Of a DNA stretch of 64,000 nt, positions 1-6,401 are shown in pieces (within the stretch, counting starts at the first letter, position 1; the number at the start of each line of letters is the position of its first letter). The DNA lies in the IMG/VR virus record IMGVR_UViG_3300008113_000003, positions 62,001-126,000 of that record; one strand, 5' to 3'. The notes under the pieces are model-generated. The model was not told where the DNA came from, made no database searches, and saw nothing but the letters and a program-made list of their open reading frames with translations. The position numbers were made by a program, and so were the translations under genes. The DNA is from a virus.

Positions 1-1366
1 TCACTGTTTTGTTCATGATAGCAACTGGCGTGAAGTCATCCCCCGCTAAAAGCGATTTTAAGATCGCTGGAGAGAATCCGCTCACCAATGCGGCACCATG
101 TTTACCAAAGCTAACTGGTACGTTATCATGTCTGCTTTGAATGTTCCAGAACACAATTTTTGGGGTTGTGTATCCAGCTTCATTGTAATGACGCTCAATC
201 ATTTTCATAGCCGTTTCGTTTGAACGAGTAGCTTGATTGAACTCCATATCTGACATAATCAAGATAGTTGTTGGCATTTCTTCTTTTGGAACTGAGTGTT
301 TAACAGCTTGGTCCAAAAGCATTCTGAAAGTGGCCTCAAGATCTGTGCTCATACCCCATTCAGCACTCTCCAATTGTTGCATTCTAGAAACAATGTCACC
401 ATTTAAGTATTGCAACTTTGGTGTTGAGGAGAATGTGATGAAAGCGTCCTTAAATGGACCGACATTTCTTTCAGAGATGTATAATCCCAAAGAAACACAC
501 ACATCCATACAAGAAAGATTTGCGTTATTACCCGCTGGTGTGCACATTGAACCAGATACGTCACATACTGGTAAAATTCTTTCCTCAGTGTTTGTCAAGT
601 AGTTTGGAAGTGACTCCCACTGCTTAACGCCCACAACTTTGTCACCACCAAATTTTAATGACTTTAACACGTCATATGGATACAAAGCACCAGCCTTGAT
701 TGTTTTTGCTGTATTTTTGAACTCATCAAATCTAACACCATCGTTTTTAACAAACGCTTTGGTGTATCTTGACATAGCCAAAGATGGTACGTGGTTGTAA
801 GTGATTTGTGACCACTTACCAGCGCACATCAACTGCTCAACAACTTTGGTTTTTTCTACCAAAGATTTACGGTATTCTTTTGGGGATAAACCAAGATGTC
901 TTTCCAAAGCAATTGCTTGTTTACCTTTTCTTGGCATCCATTTAGCACAAAGACCATCGTTGTTGTTTAAAGCAACCTCAATTAACCCTTTAGCTTGCCC
1001 TTCCAAAGAAGTACCAAACAATGACAACATGTCATCCCAACGACCAAACTCAGGGATATACTGAATATTCTTTGCCAAAGATTCTGAATGATTCTCAGCA
1101 AGATATTTAAGGATATCTCTAAAGATTTTTCTTTCACCAGCACCAGAACGTGCATCTCTAGCCCAGAAAAGAATTCTCAAAGCGGTCACAGGGCTTTCGT
1201 TGAAAGCCTTGCTAAATTTAGCAGTCAATCTACCAACATCTTGGCCACGCATTGCACCTATCATAAAGAATAGGTCAACACATGCATTCAAAGATGATGA
1301 GTTAGTTACCATACCATTTTCAGTGGTAGTATTTTCTGTTCTCAAAGCGTCAACTAAACGTGTCAT
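1..1366 (-). CDS. DUF2828-type von Willebrand A protein (Ro60/TROVE-like), 3' end outside window
   Basis: Read on the minus strand from an ATG at 1366, open to the window edge, so about 455 N-terminal residues are visible and the C-terminus is missing. The N-terminal half has the pattern I associate with DUF2828 and the related TROVE/Ro60 fold: WARDARSGAGER near residue 70, then KWMPRKGKQ and a YRKSL...WSQITYNHVPSLAMSRY stretch. It is followed by a von Willebrand A domain with a MIDAS-type DVSGSM motif near residue 267. Proteins of this sort are known or suspected to bind RNA. A host-type promoter lies directly upstream. Family assignment comes from remembered motif patterns; the phage role is unknown. 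RNA handling or RNA quality control is an inference. Confidence 0.75.
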   Translation of the reverse strand, partial: MTRLVDALRTENTTTENGMVTNSSSLNACVDLFFMIGAMRGQDVGRLTAKFSKAFNESPVTALRILFWARDARSGAGERKIFRDILKYLAENHSESLAKNIQYIPEFGRWDDMLSLFGTSLEGQAKGLIEVALNNNDGLCAKWMPRKGKQAIALERHLGLSPKEYRKSLVEKTKVVEQLMCAGKWSQITYNHVPSLAMSRYTKAFVKNDGVRFDEFKNTAKTIKAGALYPYDVLKSLKFGGDKVVGVKQWESLPNYLTNTEERILPVCDVSGSMCTPAGNNANLSCMDVCVSLGLYISERNVGPFKDAFITFSSTPKLQYLNGDIVSRMQQLESAEWGMSTDLEATFRMLLDQAVKHSVPKEEMPTTILIMSDMEFNQATRSNETAMKMIERHYNEAGYTTPKIVFWNIQSRHDNVPVSFGKHGAALVSGFSPAILKSLLAGDDFTPVAIMNKTV

Positions 1367-1391
1367 ATTGTTTATTATTTTAAATTGGGTA

Positions 1392-1423
1392 CAAATATAG
1401 TAACAAAAATGTTAAAAACCAAA
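1392..1423 (-). promoter_or_regulatory. Bacteroidetes-type promoter of the DUF2828 gene
   Basis: On the minus strand the sequence reads TTTG (1423-1420), a 20-base spacer, then TATATTTG (1399-1392). This matches the Bacteroidetes primary-sigma consensus TTTG / TAnnTTTG. The -7 element ends 26 bases upstream of the ATG at 1366, which leaves a short AT-rich leader. Confidence 0.7.
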
Positions 1424-1440
1424 TTTTTTTTAAAAATTTT

Positions 1441-1746
1441 TTAAATTTCTTTTGGTCCGTACAGAAATTCACCGTTATCGTCCATACCTTTAACCTCAAT
1501 TAGATCGTCTTTTAATAGATCCTCAAAAGTCTCCGATATTATATACTTATTGGTTTTATCAATCAAGTATTCCAACTGTCCTTCCATTAAAAGGCAAGAA
1601 CCAGTTTCTTCGTAATTTCGTGTTATTGTCTCGGTGAGAAACTTTTTTAAGATTTTTCGGTCCATAAACAAACCAGCTTTTTCAAAAAAGTTTTCTGAAT
1701 CCAAAACATACATAACATGTTTTACGTATTCTGTTATTTCTTTCAT
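1441..1746 (-). CDS. Hypothetical protein, 101 aa
   Basis: Small soluble protein with mixed charge and predicted helices; I recognise no domain. It begins MKEITEYVKH and ends with a GEFLYGPKEI tail. The ATG start at 1746 lies 23 bases after the stop of the 118-residue gene upstream, so the two are probably co-transcribed. No cysteine pairs, signal peptide or membrane segment are visible. The stop is followed by about 15 bases of A/T homopolymer runs and then the promoter of the DUF2828 gene, so it may be transcribed separately from that gene. Confidence 0.6.
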   Translation of the reverse strand: MKEITEYVKHVMYVLDSENFFEKAGLFMDRKILKKFLTETITRNYEETGSCLLMEGQLEYLIDKTNKYIISETFEDLLKDDLIEVKGMDDNGEFLYGPKEI

Positions 1747-1769
1747 GGTACAATATTAAGAACTATTCC

Positions 1770-2126
1770 TTACATAACCAAATTTTTACCGTAAATTTTT
1801 TCAATATCATCTATGTACTCGTTTGACCACCCCTTTAATATGTTAAAGTAGTTTATAAAGTCTTTGTAGTTTTTTCTGTTAATAGTAAATGTTTCGGTGC
1901 GTGTGTCCTCAAACATGGTTTTTGTTTTCGAGTTAAAGTAAAGGCTTCCTATTGAGCATTCGTGTTGGTGATCGGTGTCCTGTATTTGATTTACGGACAA
2001 GTATTCGTGATTACCATCTGGAGAGATATAGTAAATTTTAAATTCGTGATTTATATAATCACTCACGCTGAACTTGCAAATAAACAAACTGTTCATTTGC
2101 GTTAATTTAATTGTGAAGTCTTTCAT
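1770..2126 (-). CDS. Hypothetical protein, 118 aa
   Basis: Unrecognised small protein (MKDFTIKLTQ...). The pattern of alternating hydrophobic and polar residues over the first 80 positions suggests beta structure, and the last 30 residues look helical. The start at 2126 has a purine-rich stretch just upstream (AAGGAAAAAAG on the minus strand), one of the few Shine-Dalgarno-like sites in the window. It is the first gene of the leftward unit and is divergent from the plus-strand gene at 2201, with 74 bases between them. Confidence 0.6.
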   Translation of the reverse strand: MKDFTIKLTQMNSLFICKFSVSDYINHEFKIYYISPDGNHEYLSVNQIQDTDHQHECSIGSLYFNSKTKTMFEDTRTETFTINRKNYKDFINYFNILKGWSNEYIDDIEKIYGKNLVM

Positions 2127-2145
2127 CTTTTTTCCTTTTTTAGAC

Positions 2146-2152
2146 TATTTAT
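2146..2152 (+). promoter_or_regulatory. TATTTAT element upstream of the plus-strand gene at 2201
   Basis: AGACTATTTATTATTAA occurs in the 74-base divergent region. Nearly the same string (AGACTATTTAT) precedes the minus-strand gene starting at 9799. It belongs to the set of recurring TATTTAT sites described in the findings. Its role as a phage promoter element is an inference, and in AT-rich DNA single copies can arise by chance. Confidence 0.3.
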
Positions 2153-2200
2153 TATTAACTGGAGATAATAAAACGACTTCACTAATAAATATATCAGATT

Positions 2201-2602
2201 ATGACAAAAAAAGTAAAATTCACAGAAAGACAAATAAAAATGCTTGCGGAAGTAGAGGCTCTTAAATTGAAGAACCCTGTTAATGAGGGGATTGAAGATA
2301 TGTTAGGAAAACATCTAGGTGATGATGAAGATAAAAAAATTGAGTATCCTTCACAAGAAGATTTAGCTGGTATGGATCCAGAGACTGAAATGGGCGGTGA
2401 CGACTCGATTAAAGTTACTGATATGAAGGGCGCTTCAGAGTTATTAGGTTATTTAGATAAACTAGAAGAAGCAAAATCCATCTTAAGTAAAATTGCCGCA
2501 AAGGAAGAGGATGATAACATCAAGGGTAGAATTTACGCACATTACGAAAAAACACAAAAACTAATCTTTGAACTAATCAAAGAATTTGGAATTGTTCACT
2601 AA
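2201..2602 (+). CDS. Acidic hypothetical protein, 133 aa
   Basis: One of only two plus-strand genes. The N-terminus is a basic amphipathic helix (MTKKVKFTERQIKMLAEVEA) followed by an acidic middle (residues 40-75) and a helical C-terminal third rich in K and E. The N-terminal pattern with T-E-R-Q resembles that of the gene at 9461 (KITESQL), so both may carry a common N-terminal targeting segment. It is followed within 10 bases by a hairpin terminator and is likely a single-gene transcript. Function unknown. Confidence 0.65.
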   Translation: MTKKVKFTERQIKMLAEVEALKLKNPVNEGIEDMLGKHLGDDEDKKIEYPSQEDLAGMDPETEMGGDDSIKVTDMKGASELLGYLDKLEEAKSILSKIAAKEEDDNIKGRIYAHYEKTQKLIFELIKEFGIVH

Positions 2603-2611
2603 AAACTTAAG

Positions 2612-2635
2612 GCCCTCTTGACTGAGGGCTTTTTT
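2612..2635 (+). terminator. Rho-independent terminator after the 133-aa gene
   Basis: A perfect 6-bp stem, GCCCTC (2612-2617) with GAGGGC (2624-2629), closes a 6-base loop and is followed at once by a run of six T. It lies 9 bases past the stop of the plus-strand gene at 2201-2602 and points the same way. Confidence 0.85.
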
Positions 2636-2670
2636 GTTTATTTTAGCTGTATTTTCCCTATATTTATAGG

Positions 2671-3309
2671 GTGTCTAAACCATATAAAATATTATTGTAT
2701 AACAACGGTAAACGTATTAAGGTTATCGATCAGATTGCCACATATAATGAATCCGTTAAAGTTTACAACCAGATATTGGAATCAAACGTTTGTTTCTTTC
2801 CAAAAGAATATGATTGGTTAGGTAGAGAAACTGATTATGAATTGGTTTTAATTGGCCCAAAGACGGGTACTTCAATAAATCACTTTAGAAATGAAATGGG
2901 TGCACTTGTTAAAGTTAAACCAAAGGGTGATTTTGTTATAAAAAAAATTAGTCCCTACCCCATCGAAGAGGTGTTTAAACATAAGAACACCGATCAAAAA
3001 CACACATTTAGAACTTTAGTTAAAAATTTCCTGGTAAATAATAATAACACAAGAGTTGTACTGTCTTTTAACAACAAACTTGTTATTGAGTACTTTGAAA
3101 ACGAGCAGCTTGACGTATTTGTTCTTAAAAACCAAGAAGACTCGTTAAGGTTAAATGAAACCATTAAAGTTTTTACCCAAACAAATGGGTTGACAAACTT
3201 TATATTTTTTAATGATCCAACAATTGATACGGTGAGAAGGGTTTATGATGCTTTAGAGGCTAATTACGGGATTTCCAGAGAATGGATGGCCAGAACATCA
3301 ACAAGATGA
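2671..3309 (+). CDS. Hypothetical protein, 212 aa (GTG start)
   Basis: Soluble protein of mixed alpha/beta composition with no motif I can name. The best start is GTG at 2671, giving MSKPYKILLYNNGKR; no in-frame ATG occurs for about 70 codons. A TATTTATAGG string ends directly before the GTG, leaving almost no leader. The stop codon (TGA, 3307-3309) abuts the stop codon of the convergent minus-strand gene at 3310 with no base between them, and no terminator is present. Transcripts from the two strands must therefore overlap unless they are stopped inside the opposing gene. Confidence 0.65.
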   Translation: MSKPYKILLYNNGKRIKVIDQIATYNESVKVYNQILESNVCFFPKEYDWLGRETDYELVLIGPKTGTSINHFRNEMGALVKVKPKGDFVIKKISPYPIEEVFKHKNTDQKHTFRTLVKNFLVNNNNTRVVLSFNNKLVIEYFENEQLDVFVLKNQEDSLRLNETIKVFTQTNGLTNFIFFNDPTIDTVRRVYDALEANYGISREWMARTSTR

Positions 3310-3525
3310 TTAGCTTCTTTTAAAGATAAACCTGACATCATTTATTATGATCTCAAAAGTTCTTTTAGAAGTGTAACCGTGCACTGTTTTATTTATAAAT
3401 TTAAAAACTTCCTGTTGTAAAACTTCATGCTTACTTTCATTTAGTTTAATATAAACTTCAGTATTTTTGTTTTCACCACTACTTGTGATTGTTGTTGCGA
3501 TATTATTTATCTGCTCTAGTTTCAT
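3310..3525 (-). CDS. Hypothetical protein, 71 aa
   Basis: Small protein with a probable beta-rich C-terminal half (residues 45-70). The start ATG overlaps the end of the upstream 68-residue gene by 4 bases (3522-3525), typical of translational coupling. The stop codon sits directly against the stop of the convergent plus-strand gene. No recognised domain. Confidence 0.55.
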   Translation of the reverse strand: MKLEQINNIATTITSSGENKNTEVYIKLNESKHEVLQQEVFKFINKTVHGYTSKRTFEIIINDVRFIFKRS

Positions 3526-3728
3526 AAATATCTAAATACCTTTGAGATAAAATTTTTAAACCTAGCCCATTTAGATGGCTCCTTTTTAATATAGTTATCA
3601 AAATTATTGATTTCTTTACCCAAACCTTTTTTTACGGCATCGGCATAAGCTTTTTTAGCTTTCTCAATTTCAAATTTATCTTTATTTATCTCCTTTTCAA
3701 AAGTTTTATAAAGTCTATCGTCTTCCAT
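3522..3728 (-). CDS. Hypothetical basic helical protein, 68 aa
   Basis: Lysine-rich, strongly helical small protein (MEDDRLYKTFEKEINKDKFE...) with a hydrophobic/aromatic C-terminus, WARFKNFISKVFRYL. That end could be an amphipathic membrane-binding helix. It overlaps the next gene by 4 bases. A TATTTAT element lies just upstream of the ATG at 3728. Function unknown. Confidence 0.55.
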   Translation of the reverse strand: MEDDRLYKTFEKEINKDKFEIEKAKKAYADAVKKGLGKEINNFDNYIKKEPSKWARFKNFISKVFRYL

Positions 3729-3729
3729 A

Positions 3730-4305
3730 TTATTTTTTTAAATAAATAGTAAAATCTTCGTTTTCTAAATAACCCTGTACTAATTTTGGTATTGCGATAT
3801 GCGATAATCGATTTACCATATTCTCTGGATTATATAGGTTTAAAGGTGATAACCCAGATCTTTCATCTAAGAAATTAAACGCCACGCCTTTATTACACAT
3901 ATTATAGGCCATCTCAATCTTTCTAATAACCTCATCCATACCCACAAACCAGGTAAATACGCCTGATCCAATTACATAGTCAAACTTTTCGTTTATCTTA
4001 TCAATGTCAGAACATATGAATTTTTTTGTCGGGTACAACTGATTAGCGTAAACGATATATTTGTGGTTAATATCGATACCTGTGTAATCTATATTATTAT
4101 GGTTGTTATTGGCTATGTAATCGTTTAAATGGCCCAACCCACAGCCATAATCAAGTAAAGATGAGTTATCTTCTATACCAATACCAAATAAGGTCTTAAA
4201 TCGCTTCCTTTGCGTTTCTTGGTCTGTCCAACCAACAGCCATTGGTGTTGTAATTGGGTAGTCTTCAAGGTACATATTGTACACGCCAATAATATCACTG
4301 CTCAT
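3730..4305 (-). CDS. SAM-dependent methyltransferase (class I fold)
   Basis: A Rossmann-type methyltransferase of about 191 residues. Motif I is visible as LDYGCGLGHL at residues 51-60 and the acidic end of strand 2 as GIDIN at 76-80. A SDIDKINEKFDYVIGSGVF stretch supplies the motif II/III region. I chose the ATG at 4305 (MSSDIIGVYN) because the longer reading to 4335 needs a TTG start and would overlap the upstream membrane-protein gene by 41 bases instead of 11. The substrate is unknown. It lies between a membrane protein and a cytidylyltransferase-like enzyme, so surface-glycan or small-molecule modification is possible, but DNA methylation is unlikely because no target-base motif is seen. 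Confidence 0.7.
   Translation of the reverse strand: MSSDIIGVYNMYLEDYPITTPMAVGWTDQETQRKRFKTLFGIGIEDNSSLLDYGCGLGHLNDYIANNNHNNIDYTGIDINHKYIVYANQLYPTKKFICSDIDKINEKFDYVIGSGVFTWFVGMDEVIRKIEMAYNMCNKGVAFNFLDERSGLSPLNLYNPENMVNRLSHIAIPKLVQGYLENEDFTIYLKK
3742..3748 (-). promoter_or_regulatory. TATTTAT element upstream of the 68-aa gene
   Basis: On the minus strand TTTACTATTTATTTAAAA lies about 15-25 bases before the ATG at 3728, inside the last codons of the methyltransferase gene. It fits the recurrent TATTTAT pattern seen before other phage genes. Promoter function is inferred only. Confidence 0.3.
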
Positions 4306-4639
4306 CTGGTAACTTTGATTCAATATATAATTCAATTATGTTGATGTAATAAACGACACCCGATATAAATGCGGCATCAAAGATAGTAAAAATAATCTTT
4401 TGATACAAATCTAGGTTTGTTTTCCCGAAAAGAATTGCTGTCGGGGAAAAACCCAAAACGGGTACAACATATAAACCAACCCAAAAACCAAAACACATCA
4501 TGCAATGTAATAAAGAACCAAAAAATTTTGATCTGGTTTTTATTACTTCCCTGAATGGTTTAAATAGTTTACTTTGGACCACAATAGATGTGATTCCATA
4601 GCATATAAAAACAAAATATGTTAAGGTAATCCAATTCAT
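4295..4639 (-). CDS. Small integral membrane protein with CxxC motif
   Basis: 114 residues with three hydrophobic segments: about 3-20, 42-72 and 83-105. The second contains HCMMCFGFW, a Cys-x-x-Cys in a membrane context. This pattern is reminiscent of DUF1360-type phage and bacterial membrane proteins, but that link is from memory and not secure. The start follows the stop of the cytidylyltransferase gene by one base, so the two are probably one operon. Its 3' end overlaps the methyltransferase start by 11 bases. Confidence 0.6.
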   Translation of the reverse strand: MNWITLTYFVFICYGITSIVVQSKLFKPFREVIKTRSKFFGSLLHCMMCFGFWVGLYVVPVLGFSPTAILFGKTNLDLYQKIIFTIFDAAFISGVVYYINIIELYIESKLPDEQ

Positions 4640-4640
4640 A

Positions 4641-5102
4641 TTATTCGGTTTCTTTACCAGCTCTGTTAATAATATCAGGGTTTTGTTTAATTGTTTGTAT
4701 GGTTATTAAATCTTTAATTTTTGTTGTTGACCAATTATGAGATCTTGTCGTGTAAATAACTTTAATCGGTAAGTGGTCACCAGTAAATCTTTTACCGATA
4801 TAATCATCACCCAAGATTCTAATGTCTGGTTTGTAAAACTCCATTAACTTAATCAAATCCTCTTCTGTTTGGTATGTAACTACCTCGTCAATATATTTGA
4901 TCGCCATTAATGTTTTATACCTCTCATACAAAGGTATAACGGGCTTATACTTTGTAAACCTAGTTTCAGATGGGTCAATTTGTAAAAACACCATAAAATA
5001 ATCACAGTGTCTTTTAGCTTCCTCAAAAGTATAAATGTAACCTGGATGTAATAAATCAAAATTACCAGCTGTAAATCCTATAACCCCTTTTGTAGCGTCC
5101 AT
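4641..5102 (-). CDS. Cytidylyltransferase-like nucleotidyltransferase
   Basis: 153 residues of the HIGH-motif nucleotidyltransferase fold, close in shape to glycerol-3-phosphate cytidylyltransferase (TagD) and RfaE C-terminal domains. The N-terminal signature is GNFDLLHPGY (residues 13-22), so the second histidine of the usual HxGH motif is Tyr22. The C-terminal nucleotide-binding motif reads RSHNWSTTKIK (120-130), matching the R...STT.I pattern. Such enzymes join CTP or ATP to a phosphorylated small molecule for cell-surface or nucleotide-sugar chemistry. The real substrate is unknown. It heads a small cluster with a membrane protein and a methyltransferase. Confidence 0.75.
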   Translation of the reverse strand: MDATKGVIGFTAGNFDLLHPGYIYTFEEAKRHCDYFMVFLQIDPSETRFTKYKPVIPLYERYKTLMAIKYIDEVVTYQTEEDLIKLMEFYKPDIRILGDDYIGKRFTGDHLPIKVIYTTRSHNWSTTKIKDLITIQTIKQNPDIINRAGKETE

Positions 5103-5114
5103 TATTTAATTTTT

Positions 5115-5600
5115 TTATTCCTCGGTTTTAGCGGCATCAGCTTCAACCTCATTATTCTCAGTGTTTAATTCAGGCCCCTCAACAATAGGTTCCTCAGTTT
5201 TTTTAGATCTTTTTTTACCAGTACCCATAATAGATAGTGGGGTATCAAAAGAAAGTTGTTTAAGTTCATCATAACTTAATTTACCAAATAACCCTTTCAA
5301 TTCAGTCATCTTTTCACTGAATAACTCCTGTTTCTTTTGTAGATCAAGGTTATACTCAATTATATTACTAAAGATGGTATACATCTCTTCAAATGAGAAT
5401 AAATCACTGAACATGATGTAGTAGATAAACCCAGTGTCCTCAGAAACCTTTTGCTTTTTTAATTTAATTTCTTCTGGTACGTGATCTTCAAGTATCGACC
5501 AGGTTGGGTCCAACCAGAAGTCAATAACTCTAACATCAGCGTTTACCCTAAAACCGATAAGGTTATCAGGGTATTTTTTAAACATTTCGTCTAATTTCAT
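5115..5600 (-). CDS. Hypothetical protein with acidic tail, 161 aa
   Basis: Unrecognised soluble protein. Residues 1-125 look folded, with an aromatic-rich centre (FIYYIMFSDLFSFEEMY) and a helical stretch around 85-115. A KKRSKK basic patch follows, then a disordered acidic tail of about 30 residues (EEPIVEGPELNTENNEVEADAAKTEE in part). The start overlaps the stop of the upstream 69-residue membrane gene by 4 bases. Confidence 0.6.
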   Translation of the reverse strand: MKLDEMFKKYPDNLIGFRVNADVRVIDFWLDPTWSILEDHVPEEIKLKKQKVSEDTGFIYYIMFSDLFSFEEMYTIFSNIIEYNLDLQKKQELFSEKMTELKGLFGKLSYDELKQLSFDTPLSIMGTGKKRSKKTEEPIVEGPELNTENNEVEADAAKTEE

Positions 5601-5806
5601 ATGTTAATTCCGTTTATAATACATGTTATTATGTAAGAGACAGATAACCCAAGATAGATTAACTCTTTATGTGTTAATGTATATTTTTTTGGTTCGATAT
5701 CAACAATATTACGATAGAATAAGAATATGTGTCTTAATATGACCAAAATAGATAATATAAGGCCCACTAACAGCGCCTTATTGATTAATCCAAGTAGTAT
5801 GTCCAT
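5597..5806 (-). CDS. Small membrane protein, two transmembrane helices
   Basis: 69 residues with hydrophobic segments at about 4-30 and 47-66 and a short polar loop (DIEPKKYTLTHKE) between them. The size and topology would fit a holin or a small inner-membrane accessory protein. There is no lysis gene next to it, so neither is claimed. It overlaps the next gene by 4 bases. Confidence 0.55.
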   Translation of the reverse strand: MDILLGLINKALLVGLILSILVILRHIFLFYRNIVDIEPKKYTLTHKELIYLGLSVSYIITCIINGINI

Positions 5807-5847
5807 AATTTATTTTTTTATAAAAATAGACATAAAAAGTGATATTA

Positions 5848-6321
5848 TCAATAATTGTTTAAAAAATACTTATCAAGTGTTTTGTAGACTTCAAAAAAAA
5901 GGTCGTGTTCAGATTTTGTTTTGGTTATCTCGATCGACATTACATCATCCCAAAAATTAATGATTTTACTAAATAACCCCTTTGTTTTGGTGCTATTACC
6001 ATAATAGATGTCCATAAAATAAGCCAAGAAGTAATAATAGTGCTCACCCTTTTCTTGAAAGAAAATGTTTTCTTTCTTAAAATTATCCAAATTTCTTTTC
6101 CAGCACCAGTTAAAATGATTTACTTGATCGTCCTGATAAAGAATCACGTCATCACCAAGGTAAGTATCTTCAATTATATAAGTTAATGAAATGGAGAAGT
6201 CTCTAAATAATTCAACCTTTTCAGTTGTAATATTATTTATCGTGTTTAAATAGGCTAACTGTTCAAAACTTAACGGTTTTGAAAAATATTCTAAAAACTT
6301 ATGTATGTGTCCCCTACTCAT
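5848..6321 (-). CDS. Hypothetical protein, 157 aa
   Basis: Aromatic-rich soluble protein (MSRGHIHKFLEYFSKPLSFEQ...) with clusters such as HYYYFLAYFMDIYYG around residues 98-112. No known motif was seen. It lies downstream of the hairpin at 6334-6363 and may start its own short transcript from the TATTTATAA string at 6361-6370. Confidence 0.6.
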   Translation of the reverse strand: MSRGHIHKFLEYFSKPLSFEQLAYLNTINNITTEKVELFRDFSISLTYIIEDTYLGDDVILYQDDQVNHFNWCWKRNLDNFKKENIFFQEKGEHYYYFLAYFMDIYYGNSTKTKGLFSKIINFWDDVMSIEITKTKSEHDLFFEVYKTLDKYFLNNY

Positions 6322-6333
6322 CTTCTATAATAA

Positions 6334-6363
6334 ATAAGGGCCTCATGTTGATGAAGCCCTTAT
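6334..6363 (-). terminator. Hairpin after the acidic 1019-aa gene, possible terminator
   Basis: ATAAGGGC pairs with GCCCTTAT (8 bp). Inside, after one C.A mismatch, TCAT pairs with ATGA around a GTTG loop. It lies 39 bases past the stop at 6402. The base run after the stem on the minus strand is TATTTATTATAG, which is AT-rich but not a clean U tract, so termination may be partial. Confidence 0.5.
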
Positions 6364-6401
6364 AAATATAAATTTTTAAAAAAAAATGTAAACTAAACGA
6401 C

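Noticed and set aside
2661-2670. TATTTATAGG directly before the GTG at 2671 as its promoter
   Set aside because: It leaves no room for a transcript start before the GTG, so either it is a chance hit or the gene is leaderless; not listed as a promoter.
3730-4335. Longer methyltransferase start at 4335
   Set aside because: The codon at 4335 is TTG and the longer form overlaps the upstream gene by 41 bases; ATG at 4305 is preferred.
5597-5806. Small two-helix membrane protein as a holin
   Set aside because: Size fits, but it is not next to lysis genes and no other evidence supports that role.
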